Shown piece after piece: positions 10,642 through 21,883 of a stretch of DNA of 64,000 bases. The translations under genes were made by a program, and so were the position numbers. The DNA comes from Linanthus parryae (Eukaryota; Streptophyta; Magnoliopsida; Ericales; Polemoniaceae), in assembly GCA_023055425.1 (NCBI GenBank), contig JALGPY010000013.1, positions 14,359,735-14,423,734 of the forward strand. The letters are read 5' to 3'. Positions within the stretch are counted from its first letter, which is position 1. Each line of letters starts with the position of its first letter. The notes under the pieces were generated by a model. The model saw only the letters and a program-made list of their open reading frames with translations, was not told the DNA's origin and made no database searches.

Positions 10642-12079
10642 TGTTGGAATAGGTTCCCTAGAGGCAATCTAGTTTAGTATGAACAATAAATTGGCTAGAA
10701 CATTCATTGTATTATTTATTGGATATTTAATATAATAAAGTCCTTATATTTACAATTGTGTTGTTTATCTTAAATATCTCTAATCCGTTATAATGATTAA
10801 TAGGACAATTCTCTATAGACTAGTATGGGGTTGGATTGATATGGAGATATCATGATCCAACACATAGGTATGCATTAAGAGTAATGGCATACAGGATTGA
10901 CCCATCTCGGAGAAAGCTACATACATGTTAAGTAAAGTCACAAGTGCTTCTCGTGGTGACAATGGTATTGTCATCCTTAGACTTGAAGTCACTAGATGTT
11001 CTAGTTGTGGAATATTGTGTTTTGGTAGCGTCAAACGCTACACCGTGATTGGTTAGTCATTAAGGTGCGTATTGGTCACAATAGGAAGCAAGCTTAGATA
11101 TCGTAGTGATGTAGATATAATTTGTCCCTCCCACATAACGGGAGCAAATATCCTAGGCCGCTCGAGGGATAGTGCTTATAGAATGTCTAGCCAGACTCAA
11201 ATAAATCAATATAGGATATTGATGTTATTTGCACGAATAAGGCTATTCCCAGGATCGAGGAACTATGGATTTGATATGCGAGAGTGACTTGTATGTCTCG
11301 TGTCCAATCCGGATATTGAGACAAAGGGATGAGACACTACTTGCACAAAGGTTTTCATGACGACTATTTCTATTTGTTGGCTAGAATGGATGTCTTGCTA
11401 GAGACCACTCCATATTAGTAAATAGTTACTACCAACTAAATAGAACCTATGGGGCCACACGCCGTATAGGGTTGAACTATATTTGTGAATTAATTAATTA
11501 ATATGATTTATTAATTAGAAGGATCAAATCGCAATAACTTGCTAACTTAGTAGGACTAATATGCAAGTTGAACTAATCCGAACTAGAGTAGGATTAGGAG
11601 AGGGCCTTTATGTAGTAACAAGGAGTTGTTGGACTATATAAAGGATGCTCCTAGCTTCCTTCCCTACAACTAATGCTCATAACATACATTGAGAAAGAGA
11701 GAATGAAGAAGAGAGCAAGACAACACCCAAGGCTGAATCCCTAGGTGTCGTCCCCACCCTCCCCCCCCCCCCCCCTCCCCGTCAGCCAAAAGAGAGGTGG
11801 CCAAACCTCTCTATTTGGTGCTCTGTTGCGTGATTTCTTCATCCTATTCCATTCCTCCTAGCTAGCACAAGTTGTTTGGAAGATCTAGATCTCATCTGTA
11901 GGCGTGGATCAATCGTAGAGGCGTGATACTTTTCGCGTTAGAAGTCATAAGGAGACCTACAAGGTACATAACACGATTTCTTTACCATCGTCATTATTTC
12001 TCTTCCTGTGATCCTTGGACGGTCTTGATCGAATAAATTTATTATTTTTCCGCTGCGCATCCATGATCAAAAACCTACA
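10642..12079 (+). repeat. ANG1 5' LTR
   Basis: 1438 bp, TGTTGGAATAGG...AACCTACA, followed by G and the primer site. It contains a TATA box at 11635 and a run of 15 C around 11761-11775 that may be a sequencing or assembly weak point. Confidence 0.9.
11635..11642 (+). promoter_or_regulatory. TATA box in ANG1 5' LTR
   Basis: TATATAAA in ttggactatataaagga. The same element is present in every Angela LTR here (for example the complement at 32886-32893), so this is the likely promoter core. Confidence 0.7.
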
Positions 12080-12080
12080 G

Positions 12081-12093
12081 TGGTATCAGAGCC
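12081..12093 (+). other. ANG1 primer binding site (tRNA-iMet type)
   Basis: TGGTATCAGAGCC, 1 bp after the LTR end at 12079. Confidence 0.9.
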
Positions 12094-13351
12094 ACAGGTC
12101 GTAAATCATAACGTGGTTTATGCGTTACATTTTTGTTGTTTATCACTTTTAATTGTTGATTATTGCGTTAAAACGACAAATTAAGCATATTAGATGCAAC
12201 TCCAATTTGATTCAATACAAACAAGATCTAATTTAACATTGGATGTATGAATTAGTGAGTTTGAATCACATAGGATGTGTATTTTTGATCTTGACGGCTA
12301 GGGTTTGGGCACATGCTTGGAAAAAGGGTTTTTCAAACATGGAAACAACTAAACTTGGGAAATAAGGCAAGGAGTTATTTTCGAAACAACTCCCTAAGGA
12401 GGTTCGGCCCCCCTAGGGACCGCCACCTTGCCTTGCCGCCCAAGCTAGGCAACGAACAAGGGCTCGGGCCGGCCTAGCGTGCGGCTCGGCCACACGTGGG
12501 GCTCGGCCGACCGGCCCAAGGCCGCGCCTTGGTCGTTTTTGGGCGGTTCGGCTATATTTATAGTGGACCCCTTGGACCGTTTTGACCCTAGCACATCCTA
12601 AATGAACTAAAATTGACAAAGCGCGTTCAAATTGGTTCTACGTTTTTATATGAAATTTGTATGGTGAATGGATATGGCCTTAGATGTGGTTTGTTGTGCA
12701 TGTTTAATTTTGAGGTTTGTTTACGGCCTGCAAGCTTATCAATTTGATGTAGTAATTAATTAGGGTTTACGACCTGCGAGCCAGTATTTTTCTCAACTTG
12801 TGAAATTTATTTTATTTAGTACTGATGTTAGCTAGTACTATATAAAATAGATAAATAGTCAAGATTAAATAAAATAAGCACAGAGAATTGAAGGAGCCAT
12901 GACATGGAGCATGGAGCATTCCACAAGGCTATGAAGGATGGACCAAAAGATGGAGGCACGTGGAGATGCCTTTTCTATTCTAGGGTTCGTAGATATTCTC
13001 ATTGGCTTGGGAATATCTTAGTCTAGGAGGTCAAATCCATATCACATTAATTTATGTTTTGTAGATGTTTACATTATTGTCTTATTATTGTTGTTGGTGT
13101 ATGGATGATGCATGCAATTTAATAATAAGATAATTAACAACCCGGATCTTTTATTTTGAGTTTTTCCCAACATCAAATAAATAGATCAGTTGATATGCGT
13201 CAAAAAATTAAAAAAAAAAATGAAAGAAAATCCCTCAAAACTGAAATATCATGTTTTGCCTTCTCGCTTACTTAAAAACTAGTCACAAAATCGATTAATC
13301 AAGTTCGTGCGTGCCAAAGCAGGGCGACTTGATTCATCATTATCTGGTGCG
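12094..13351 (+). other. ANG1 untranslated leader, first part
   Basis: Aligns with the reverse complement of 38250-39518 (ANG3) and of the ANG2 leader. It is mostly AT-rich, with a conserved GC-rich block at about 12400-12545. It stops at the 5 bp gtgcg (13347-13351), where the solo LTR is inserted, and resumes at 23155. Confidence 0.75.
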
Positions 13352-14077
13352 TGTTGGAATAGGTTCCCTATAGGAAATCTATATTTAGTATGAACAATGT
13401 TATTGGCTAGAATATTCATTTATTATATACTATGATATTTCATATAATGAAGTCCTTAGATATAATGTGTTGTTTATCTTAAATATTCCTAGTCCGCTAT
13501 ATTGATTAATAGGACGATCAAATATAGACTAGTATGTGTGTAGATTCATATGGAGATATCAAGTCTAACGCATGGGTATGCATTAGGAGTAATGGCATAC
13601 TGGATTGACCCACAACGAGAAGGATACATTAGATTATGTTAAAGTCACAATCGCTTCTCGTAGTGCTAATATAATTGCAATCCTTAGACTTGAGGTCACT
13701 AGAGACTCTAGCTGTGAAATATTGTGCTTTGATGTTATCAAACGTTACACCGTAGCTGGGTGAATATAAACGTAGCTATCAGGGATGATAGGAAGCAAGC
13801 TTAGAGATCGTAGTGATGTAGAGAGGATTTGTCCCACCCACGTAATGGGAGCAAATATCCACGGCCACTCGAGAGATGAGGCTTATTGAATGTCTGGCAA
13901 GACTCAGCTAAATCAATATAGACATATTGATTTTATCTTCGTGCATAAGCATATTCACAGGATCGAGAAACTATGGATTGGATATAAGAGTGACTATTTA
14001 TGTCTTGTTTCCAATCTGGATATGGAGACAAAGGAATAGTGCAATGTCTGATATTGGGAACTAAGGTTTGTCGGGAT

Positions 14078-15391
14078 TGAAAGCTCAGGTTCTTCAAGAC
14101 TTGAAAGAGCTTGGCTATTTCAAGGCGTTGAAACAGCTTTCAAAGACTTGAATCAGCTTCAGAGGCTTGAAAATAGTTTTGGCTATTTTCAGGGCCTTGA
14201 AACCGGATTCAAAGTTTTGAAACTGTTAAACCTGAAAGCATATTCTCAGAGGGAGTTTTTCTGCTAACTCTCTGATCTAATTTATTATCTCTTTTGCATA
14301 TGTTTGATTACCCGTTGTTAGATGATGAAAGACAAATTGTTAAACATGTTTAGAATCGTTCTATATCAACTGTTTGACCATGATAATGCAGGAAATATTG
14401 TTTCTAAGTTTTGCAGGATTGTTTCCTAAACTGGATTGCTGCAGATTTGGAAACACTTGAAGAATTTGATCCTGTGATCAATTAGACGTATTTGACAACT
14501 TATATTGATGGTTAAATGAAGGATTACAACAATATCTCTGAAGATTATGATCATTCAACTGTTGGAGAAGATCTCAAAGTAGTCAAACTCTGTTGCCTAC
14601 AAAATAGGAAGGTTGTTGCTGAATATCAGGAGAGATTTGCAGAGTTGTTTGAAGTATTTAAAGAGCTCAAATTCGAAGCAACAACGACACAATTCTCAAC
14701 GGGAAAATACAGAGAAAGCATTCTGGATTGATAAGCATCAAGAAGTTCTTCATCTCTTCCAATCCATACACAGAAGTTCACTGCATTCCACTGCAGTTTT
14801 GTACTCTTAAGTGATCTTCTGTATAGAGCTATATTGGTAGATCATTTCTATATTATTTCTAAATTCATTCTCAAGGATTGTTCAAAGTGAACAATAGAGA
14901 ATTCTTATTTAATCAGTTAGCTAGAGCAGGTACTAGACAGGTTAGGGAAAACCACAAGCTGTAACAGAGTAAGGGAACTCTCTGTGCTTGAGTTCTAGGG
15001 CTTAGCTTTTGATTAATAAGAATTGAGTTGAAAATTCTGCAGGGATCTAATCCCTGAGGTAGAGACGTAGTTCCAAGTGGATTGAACTTTATAAATCACT
15101 TGTCTTGTGCATTTTCAGTTCATCTACTTTCAAAGATTTTGCAGCATACAAAATCTGTTTATTTTTCAAGGGTTTGAACTTGTTTTCAAGGCCTTGAAAA
15201 AGGCATACTTGTTCTAAACTCCCTGCATCTATTCAAAGGCTTGAACCTATGTTCAAGGCCTTGAAATTCATTGTCTGCACAATTTCTTCTACTTGTTAGC
15301 TTGTTTTACAAAAAGTTTGCATACTCTATTCAACCCCCCCCCCCTTCTAGAGTATCTTAGTTGCTTATACATCTGCATACTCACACTTTCA
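14078..15391 (+). repeat. SIRE-B 5' LTR
   Basis: 1314 bp, TGAAAGCTCAGG...ACTTTCA. The first ~150 bp is a cluster of TTGAAA-type inverted repeats (14118-14133, 14138-14152, 14187-14202, ~14207), with more near 15184 and 15251. It has more motif copies at its start than the 3' LTR does. A run of C lies near 15335. Confidence 0.85.
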
Positions 15392-15393
15392 AT

Positions 15394-15405
15394 TGGTATC
15401 AGAGC
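15394..15405 (+). other. SIRE-B primer binding site (tRNA-iMet type)
   Basis: TGGTATCAGAGC, 2 bp after the LTR end at 15391. Confidence 0.9.
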
Positions 15406-15441
15406 TTGTATCACTATATAATATTTAACCATATGGTGATC

Positions 15442-17275
15442 ATGAGTATTGCAGGTGATGGTGGCTTCTCACAGGGAAGAGCTGCTAACAGACCTCCTCT
15501 ATTCTGTGGAGAAAATTTTGCTCACTGGAAAGCTCTCATGAAAATGTTTATCATTGATCAAGATCTAGAGCTTTGGACCATTATTCAAAATGGACCTCAT
15601 ACTTTCTATACAAAGAAAGATGGGATCAGAACTCCCACAACATAAGACTCACTCTCATCTTCTGAATTAGAGCAATTTTCTAAGAATTACAAGGCTATTA
15701 ACATTTTGTATTGTGCTTTGAGAACAGATGAATTCAACAGGATCTCTGGATGCACAACTGCTAAAAAAATCTTGGATAAACTTATGGTTACCTTTGAAGG
15801 AACCAGTCAAGTCAAGCAGACCAATATCAACATTTATCTCAGACAGTATAAGTTGTTCAAAATGAATGCAGATGAGTCCATCAGAGATATGTTCAAGAGA
15901 TTCACTGATATTGTCAACAACCTTGACTCACTGGGAAAATACTTTTCCAATGAGGAAAAGGTGAGGAAGATACTCAGAAGTCTTCCAAAGAAAAAATGGG
16001 AACCAAAAACCACAGCTATTGAAGAAGCTCAGAATCTCTCAACTTTACAACTTGATGATCTACAAGGGAAGCTCCTGACACATGAGATATCTATGAATGA
16101 AATTGATGGAGAACTCCCAGAAGGTGTCAAAAATCTAGCCCTCAAAGCCAAAGAAAATGAGAGAATTCAAAGCCTTGAAACTGAGGATGGTGATGATGAA
16201 GATCCAATTTCCTTAATTTCCAAAGCCATGAAAAGGATTCTCAAAATGAAAAGAAACTCTGGAAACAAAGAATTCAACAGAGAAAGGCATAGACCATCCA
16301 TCAGCAAGGATTACAAAGGTAAGTCCTCTTCACAAAACAAGTCAAAAGTTATGAACTGCTTTGAGTGTGGTGATGCAGGACACTTGATAAGGGATTGTCC
16401 ACACAAAAAGAGCAAGAACTTTCAGAAGAAAGATCATGACATAACAAAGACATGGAGTGATTCAGACTGCTCCAGTGAATCTGAATCGGAATAAGAACAT
16501 GCCAATCTATGCTTCATGTCCAAGCATGATGATAGTTCTGAAAAGAACATTTAGGTAATGGTTAACTGTATAATTTCAAAGCCAAAAGAAGCTCTTTCAG
16601 ATTATCTCAGAAAAATGCTTTTAAATGAGGAAGATTATCCGAAAGAGATCAGGCTTTTGAAAGAGAAAGTTCATGAGCAATCAAAAGAAAATTTACAACT
16701 TGTCTGCCTAAATCAGAATCTTGAAATCTCTCAGAAGAAAACTGCCAGTGATTTCAAGGCCTTGAAAACCAGTTTCAAAGTCTTGAAAACACAAGTCAAG
16801 CTGAAAATTTCTCTATGAATGACAACCTTGTTAATCTAAAACATCATGTTGATGATTTAGAAAGACAAAAGACTACTCTTACTGAGAAACTTCAAGAATC
16901 TGAACTAGTCAAAATCAAGCTTGCTGGATCAGAAAAGAAGTTAAACTTGATTCTTGGAGGAAGTTCATAGTCTGTTCACAAAGCTGGTATTGGATTCAAT
17001 CCAAACTTTCCTAGAAGAAACAATACTATATTTGTGAAAGCAGGAAACAAAACCTCTCCTACTTGTCATTACTGCTGTAAAATTGGTCATGTTAAAATGA
17101 CTTCTCCTTTTAGAAGAAGAGATCCTCACATAATTAGGAACACTTTTCCTTTTCAACTTAAAGGACAGGTTAAGCAGATTCGGGTTCCTAAAGGGGTTAG
17201 ACCACCTAACATGGTTGATCCTGAATATGAATCAAAATTCTACACTTGGTCTAACAGCTGGGTAAGGCAGTGATT
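15442..17275 (+). pseudogene. SIRE-B gag
   Basis: Starts at ATG 15442 (MSIAGDGGFSQGR). The frame stays the same through stops at 15643, 16492 and 16552 and shifts after 16816. The order is N-terminal gag (PPLFCGENFAHWKALMK), UBN2-type domain at 15706-16080 (GTSQVKQTNINIYLRQY), acidic linker, first CCHC knuckle CFECGDAGHLIRDC (about 16358-16400), a coiled-coil-like Lys/Glu/Leu stretch (16560-16810), and a second knuckle CHYCCKIGHVKMTS (about 17063-17105) whose last ligand Cys is Ser. Only three nonsense changes and one frame change separate it from an open frame over most of its length. Gag forms the particle. It is not functional as read. Confidence 0.8.
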
Positions 17276-17280
17276 GGGGC

Positions 17281-20200
17281 TTGCAGGTTGTCACCAAGGA
17301 ACAGAAGTGGTTCATGGACAGTAGTTTCTCAAGACACATGAGTGGAAATAGATCTCTATTCTCATCATTAAAGGAGCAATCAGAAGGTTCAATAACACTT
17401 GGTGACAAAGGAAAGTTCAATATTCTTGGTATTGGAAAAGTTGGTACAAATTCTGAAAACTCTATTTCTGATGTTTATCTAGTTGAAGGTTTGAAGTTTA
17501 ATTTTCTTTGTGATAATGGCAACAAATTCATCTTTGATAAAGAGAAGTGTGTGGTGCAAAATGAGAAATCAGGAGATTGCATTCTCACAGCCTCTAGATC
17601 AAACAATGTTTATACTTTTCAGACTAACAAAGTTGCAGTTGAAAGTTTGAAGTGTCTCAAGGCCTTGAAAGAAGATTCAAAGCTTTGGCATAGGAAACTT
17701 GGTCACATTAGTTTGCATACTCTGAACAAATTGATGTCCAAAGACTTGGTAAGAGGATTTTCATCCACCAAGTTCAAAGAAGATGAGTTATGCAAAGCCT
17801 GTGCACAAGGAAAGCATACGAGAAGCTCATTCAAGCCAAAGAAGTTTGTAAGTACAACTAGACCTATTGAATTACTTCATATGGATCTCAGTGGTCCTGT
17901 AAGGACTCCTACTCCAAAAGGTAAAAGGTATATGTAGTTGTGGTAGATTATTTTTCTAGATACACTTGGGTTATGTTTCTCAGAGAAAAATCTGAAGCTC
18001 TCTCTGAATTTTCATAGCTTTATAGAGAACTTCAAAACTTGAAAAACCTGCCTATAGCTTCAATCAGAAGTGATCTTGGTAGAGAATTTGATCAGCTAGA
18101 GTTTGATTTATTTTGTGATAAGCATGGTATTTCTCACAAATTTTCTGCTCCAAGAACTCCTCAACAGAATGGTGTTGTTGAAAGAAAGAACAGGGCTCTG
18201 GAAGATATGTCAAGGACAATGCTTCTTGAGAACAAATTGCCAAAGCATTACTGGGCAGAAGCTGTGAATACATCAAACTATATTTTGAACAGGTGCTTGA
18301 TCAGACCTATTCTAAAGAAGACCCCCTATGAACTTTTCAAAGGGAGGAAGCCAAACATCTCTTCCTTCAGACCCATTGGATGCACTTGTCTTATCCATAA
18401 CAATGGAAAAGACATTCTTGGTAAGTTTGATGCAAGAAGTGATGAAGGTATATTTACTGGTTACTCTCTGAATAGCAAAGCATATAGAGTTTACAATAAT
18501 AGAACTAAACTGGTTGAAGAGAGCATTCATGTTATTTTTGATGAAAGCTATGATGGTTCTTTGAGTGAAAGTTTTGCAGATTTGAATTTGAACAAGCATG
18601 AATCAGAGGAAGAGACTGAGAATCCACTTGGATTCAAGAAAGGCTCAGAAGAAAATAGAAGAAATTTTCAAGATCTTGAAAGTAGTTCTCAAGGCCTTGA
18701 AAATACAGCTCAAAGCCTTGAAAAAGATTATCAGAAGGATTCAAGTGACAAAGCCACTACGTCAAAGAAGATCTATGGTGAACCTGAACCATGGTCTCCA
18801 AGGAAGAGATTTAAATATCTCTCATCCCATTCAGCTGATAATATCATATCATATCCAACCACTGGTACACAAACTAGATCACAGTTGAAGAACTTATGTG
18901 CTTTTAATGCTTTCATTTCTGTTGTAGAACCAAAAACTGTGAAGGAATCTTTACAAGGTGCAGACTGGATCATTGCTATGCAAAGTGAACTCAATGAGTT
19001 TGAGAGGAATAAGGTTTGGAACCTAGTTCCTGCACCAACAAACCAGTCTATCATTGGTACCAGATGGGTACTCAGAAACAAGTTGGATGAAAGTGGCAAT
19101 GTGATCATAAACAAAGCAAGGTTAGTTGCTCAAGGTTACAATCAAGAAGAAAGTATAGACTATGAAGAAACCTTTGCTCCAGTTTCCAAGTTAGAAGCAA
19201 TTAGAATTTTACTTGCATTTGCATCTTACAAGAACATGAAACTATTTCAAATGGATGTGAAGTGTGATTTCTTGAATGGATACTTACAAGAAGAATTTTA
19301 TGTTGCACAACCACCTGGTTTTGAAAATGAAAATTTTCTAGATCATGTTTACAAACATGACAAAGCTCTTTGTGGTTTGAAACAAGCTCCAAGGGCTTGG
19401 TATGAAAGACTGCCAAAGTTTTTACTTGAAAATTATTTCAAAAGAGGTTTAGTAGACAAGACTCTTTTCATTAAGACTCATGATAAATATTTACTTGTAG
19501 TCCAGATATATGTTGATGATATACTGTTTGGAGCTACTAATGATCAATTGTGCAGAGAATTCTCAAGTCTTATGAGCAGGGAGTTTGAAATGAGCATGAT
19601 GGGAGAATTAACCTTCTTCCTAGGACTTCAAAAACATCAATTGAAGAAGGGTATCTTTCTGAATCAAAGCAAGAACACAAGAGACTTGCTGAATAAATAC
19701 AGCATGGCTCAATGCAAGGAAGCCAAGACCTCAATGATCTCTACACTATCCTTAGACAAGGATGAATATGGTAAGAGTGTCAATGTAAAAGAATATAGAG
19801 GCATGATTGGATCATTACTCTATCTGACAGCAAGCAGGCCAGCTATTTTAGTGTATGCATGTATGCTAGATTTCAAGCTGATCCAAAAGAATCACACTTA
19901 ACTGATGTGAAGAGAATATTCAGATTTCTCAATGGTACCAAAGACTTAGGGCTTTGGTATCCAAGACATTCTAACTTCTCTTTAAGTGGTTTCTCAGATG
20001 CTGACTTTGCAGGCTACAAAGTTGATAGAAAAAGCACCTCTGGAACCTGTCAATTCATTGGATCATCTTTGATTAGCTGGCATTCCAAGAAACAGAATTC
20101 AGTTGCTCTATCAACAGCTGAAGCTGAATATATAGATGCAGGAGCATGTTGCTCACAAGTACTACGGATTGCACAACAGCTAAGAGACCTTGGATTTTAC

Positions 20201-20458
20201 TTCAGAGGCATACCTATTAAGTGTGACAACACTAGTGCAATTTCAATTACAAAGAATCTAGTACAACACTGAAGAACCAAGCACACTGATGTCAGACACC
20301 ACTTCATCAGAGATCATGCTGAGAAAGGTGATATTGTTCTTGAATTTGTTGCTACTAACATGTAAATTGCAGATAACTTCACCAAACCATTAGCAGATGA
20401 GAGGTTTTCAGCTCTAAGATTGGAGTTGGGAATGCTAAATAAGGCTGCATTGGTTTAG
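17281..20458 (+). pseudogene. SIRE-B pol: protease, integrase, RT, RNase H
   Basis: 17281-17937: protease with the motif FMDSSFSRHMSG, where the usual DSG is DSS, so the active site is probably dead; then GAG-pre-integrase (LWHRKLGHIS, CKAC) and the first integrase Asp (LLHMDLSGP). There is a stop at about 17937 and another near 18018. 18039-19901: rest of the integrase core (RSDLGREF and NGVVERKNR carry the second Asp and the Glu), a Ser/Lys-rich linker with palindromes, and RT ([26 protein letters not shown] keeps the catalytic YVDD). After a frameshift near 19870, RNase H runs from 19859 (SDADFAGYKVDRKSTSGTC, STAEAEYIDA) with a stop at 20270 and ends ...LNKAALV at 20458. RT and RNase H motifs look complete. 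Confidence 0.85.
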
Positions 20459-20912
20459 GGGAGCTTAAGGTAAGAAAGGTAAGTTATTTGTGTTTAAAAA
20501 GGTTTGAATTGAGTTTCAAAGCCTTGAAAATCAGTTCAAAGCTTTGATCTTTTATCTGTTTCAGTGTTACAGTGTTTCAAGGCCTTGAAAGCCTTTTCAA
20601 AGCCTTGAAAATTAATCTGTTACACTAATAGTCAGTAAACTTGGATCATTCTATACTAGGTGATATCTCTTTAGATATTTTCCTAATATATTCCCTACCC
20701 TTTTCAAAAATTTGTTTTAGCCAAAAATAGTATTAGTATATTTTTTTCCAACGGCATAATAGTTTAAAATTCTCTCTGATCTTTGCAAATCTTTTTAGAA
20801 TTAGAGAGATACTAGTTTCCTTTTGAAACTCAAACTCTTTCAGTATTTATCCTCTTCTCTTCTCCTTCATTCCGTATCATTCTATCTCTCTCTTTTCTTC
20901 ACCCTAACCCTA
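20459..20912 (+). other. SIRE-B post-pol spacer
   Basis: No coding sequence seen. It holds three copies of the palindrome family within about 100 bp (20514-20529, 20575-20590 perfect, 20595-20610) and a CT-rich leader-like stretch just before the ORF at 20913. Confidence 0.5.
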
Positions 20913-21386
20913 ATGAGCACAAGGAGAGCCTCATACCGAATCAAGGTGGTTGGTGGTTCAAAACCTGTCTCAGAGAAAAAGAGAAAAGCAGCAGTGGAAG
21001 AGGTTCAAGAAATCAGTGAGGACTGTGTGACAAAAAATTTATCTGAAGAAGAAGAAGAATATTCACCACACAAGAAGATAGTGATAAAAGATCAAGCTCC
21101 AGCAATGAAGAAAAAATCTATGGAATCTACACAAGATAAGCAGAAGGGTATCCATATTGGAAGCCCTAAGAGAGACAAGAAGAAGACAATCCCTGGGCCT
21201 AAAGGAAAAGGAAAGGAAATCCTTATTCAAGATTCAAACTCAGACACTTCTTCAGAATCTTATGGTGTGTATGCCATGCCCAACAAGGAGAAACTCAAAG
21301 GGAAACTTGACAAAGATCCATACCAAGAGGCATCGAAAGAAGGTAAGAAGAATATAAAGACTGCTCTCCTCAACAGAAAAGGTTAG
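20913..21386 (+). CDS. SIRE-B post-pol ORF, basic/acidic low-complexity protein
   Basis: From ATG 20913 (MSTRRASYRIKVVGGSKPVS) an open frame of 157 codons runs to TAG 21384-21386. It is very rich in Lys, Glu and Ser (SEKKRKAAVEEVQE, SEEEEEYSPHKK, SPKRDKKKTIPGPKGKGKE) and has nuclear-signal-like basic clusters. A further ~60 codons in a different frame (21387-21571) read as an amphipathic Leu/Ile/Glu helix (KKALEGLTFLFNSVIEKISS) ending in EDEKDP, so the original protein was probably longer and is now frameshifted. SIRE elements often carry an ORF after pol that has been called env-like. Here I see no signal peptide or membrane span, so a nucleic-acid-binding or particle protein is as likely. 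Function unknown. Confidence 0.5.
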   Translation: MSTRRASYRIKVVGGSKPVSEKKRKAAVEEVQEISEDCVTKNLSEEEEEYSPHKKIVIKDQAPAMKKKSMESTQDKQKGIHIGSPKRDKKKTIPGPKGKGKEILIQDSNSDTSSESYGVYAMPNKEKLKGKLDKDPYQEASKEGKKNIKTALLNRKG

Positions 21387-21675
21387 ATGTAAAGAAGAAG
21401 CTGGAGCATGGGAAGAAAGCCTTGGAAGGACTCACCTTCCTATTCAACAGTGTTATTGAAAAGATCAGTTCCTTCATTTAGGAAATAGATGTGATCTCTC
21501 AAGAATTTCAAACCAACAGTGAGGAAATTGAGGAAGAAACAGGAGATCAGGAAGATGAGAAGGACCCTTAATCTTGCCTATTCTTTCTTCCATATTCTCT
21601 CTGCTTTAATTTCTTTAAGTTTTTAAAATTTTCCAGACACTTGATCCAACATCTTCTATCTTTTTGATGAAAGTC

Positions 21676-21691
21676 AAAAAGGGGGAGAAAA
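21676..21691 (+). other. Upstream polypurine tract of SIRE-B
   Basis: AAAAAGGGGGAGAAAA, about 190 bp before the LTR. SIRE elements are known for more than one purine tract before the 3' LTR. Confidence 0.6.
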
Positions 21692-21872
21692 TTATAGGTT
21701 TCGGTTTAGGTTTTTAGTTTTATTTAATTTTATCTGCGGAACTATTTATGTGTTTTTGTTGGTATTTAAATAAGTTGGATCTTTTTGGAATAACTGTTTC
21801 TTTAAATTGCAGACTAATCAGTTTATTTTGCATAGATTAAGGATCAAACAGAATTTGGTTTTGTCTTTCATC

Positions 21873-21881
21873 AAGGGGGAG
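21873..21881 (+). other. LTR-proximal polypurine tract of SIRE-B
   Basis: AAGGGGGAG ends 2 bp before the 3' LTR start at 21884, the usual position for plus-strand priming. Confidence 0.75.
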
Positions 21882-21883
21882 AT

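Noticed and set aside
18600..18740. Protein-level heptad repeat (LESS, LENT, LEKD) as a coiled coil
   Set aside because: The period follows the DNA palindromes, and other coding copies read in another frame, so a protein repeat is not the best explanation.
20823..20912. Upstream in-frame ATG at 20823 as the start of the post-pol ORF
   Set aside because: The 30 residues it adds are a translated CT-rich leader (Ser/Leu/Phe). The ATG at 20913 begins the charged protein and lies in the context ccctaatgagc.
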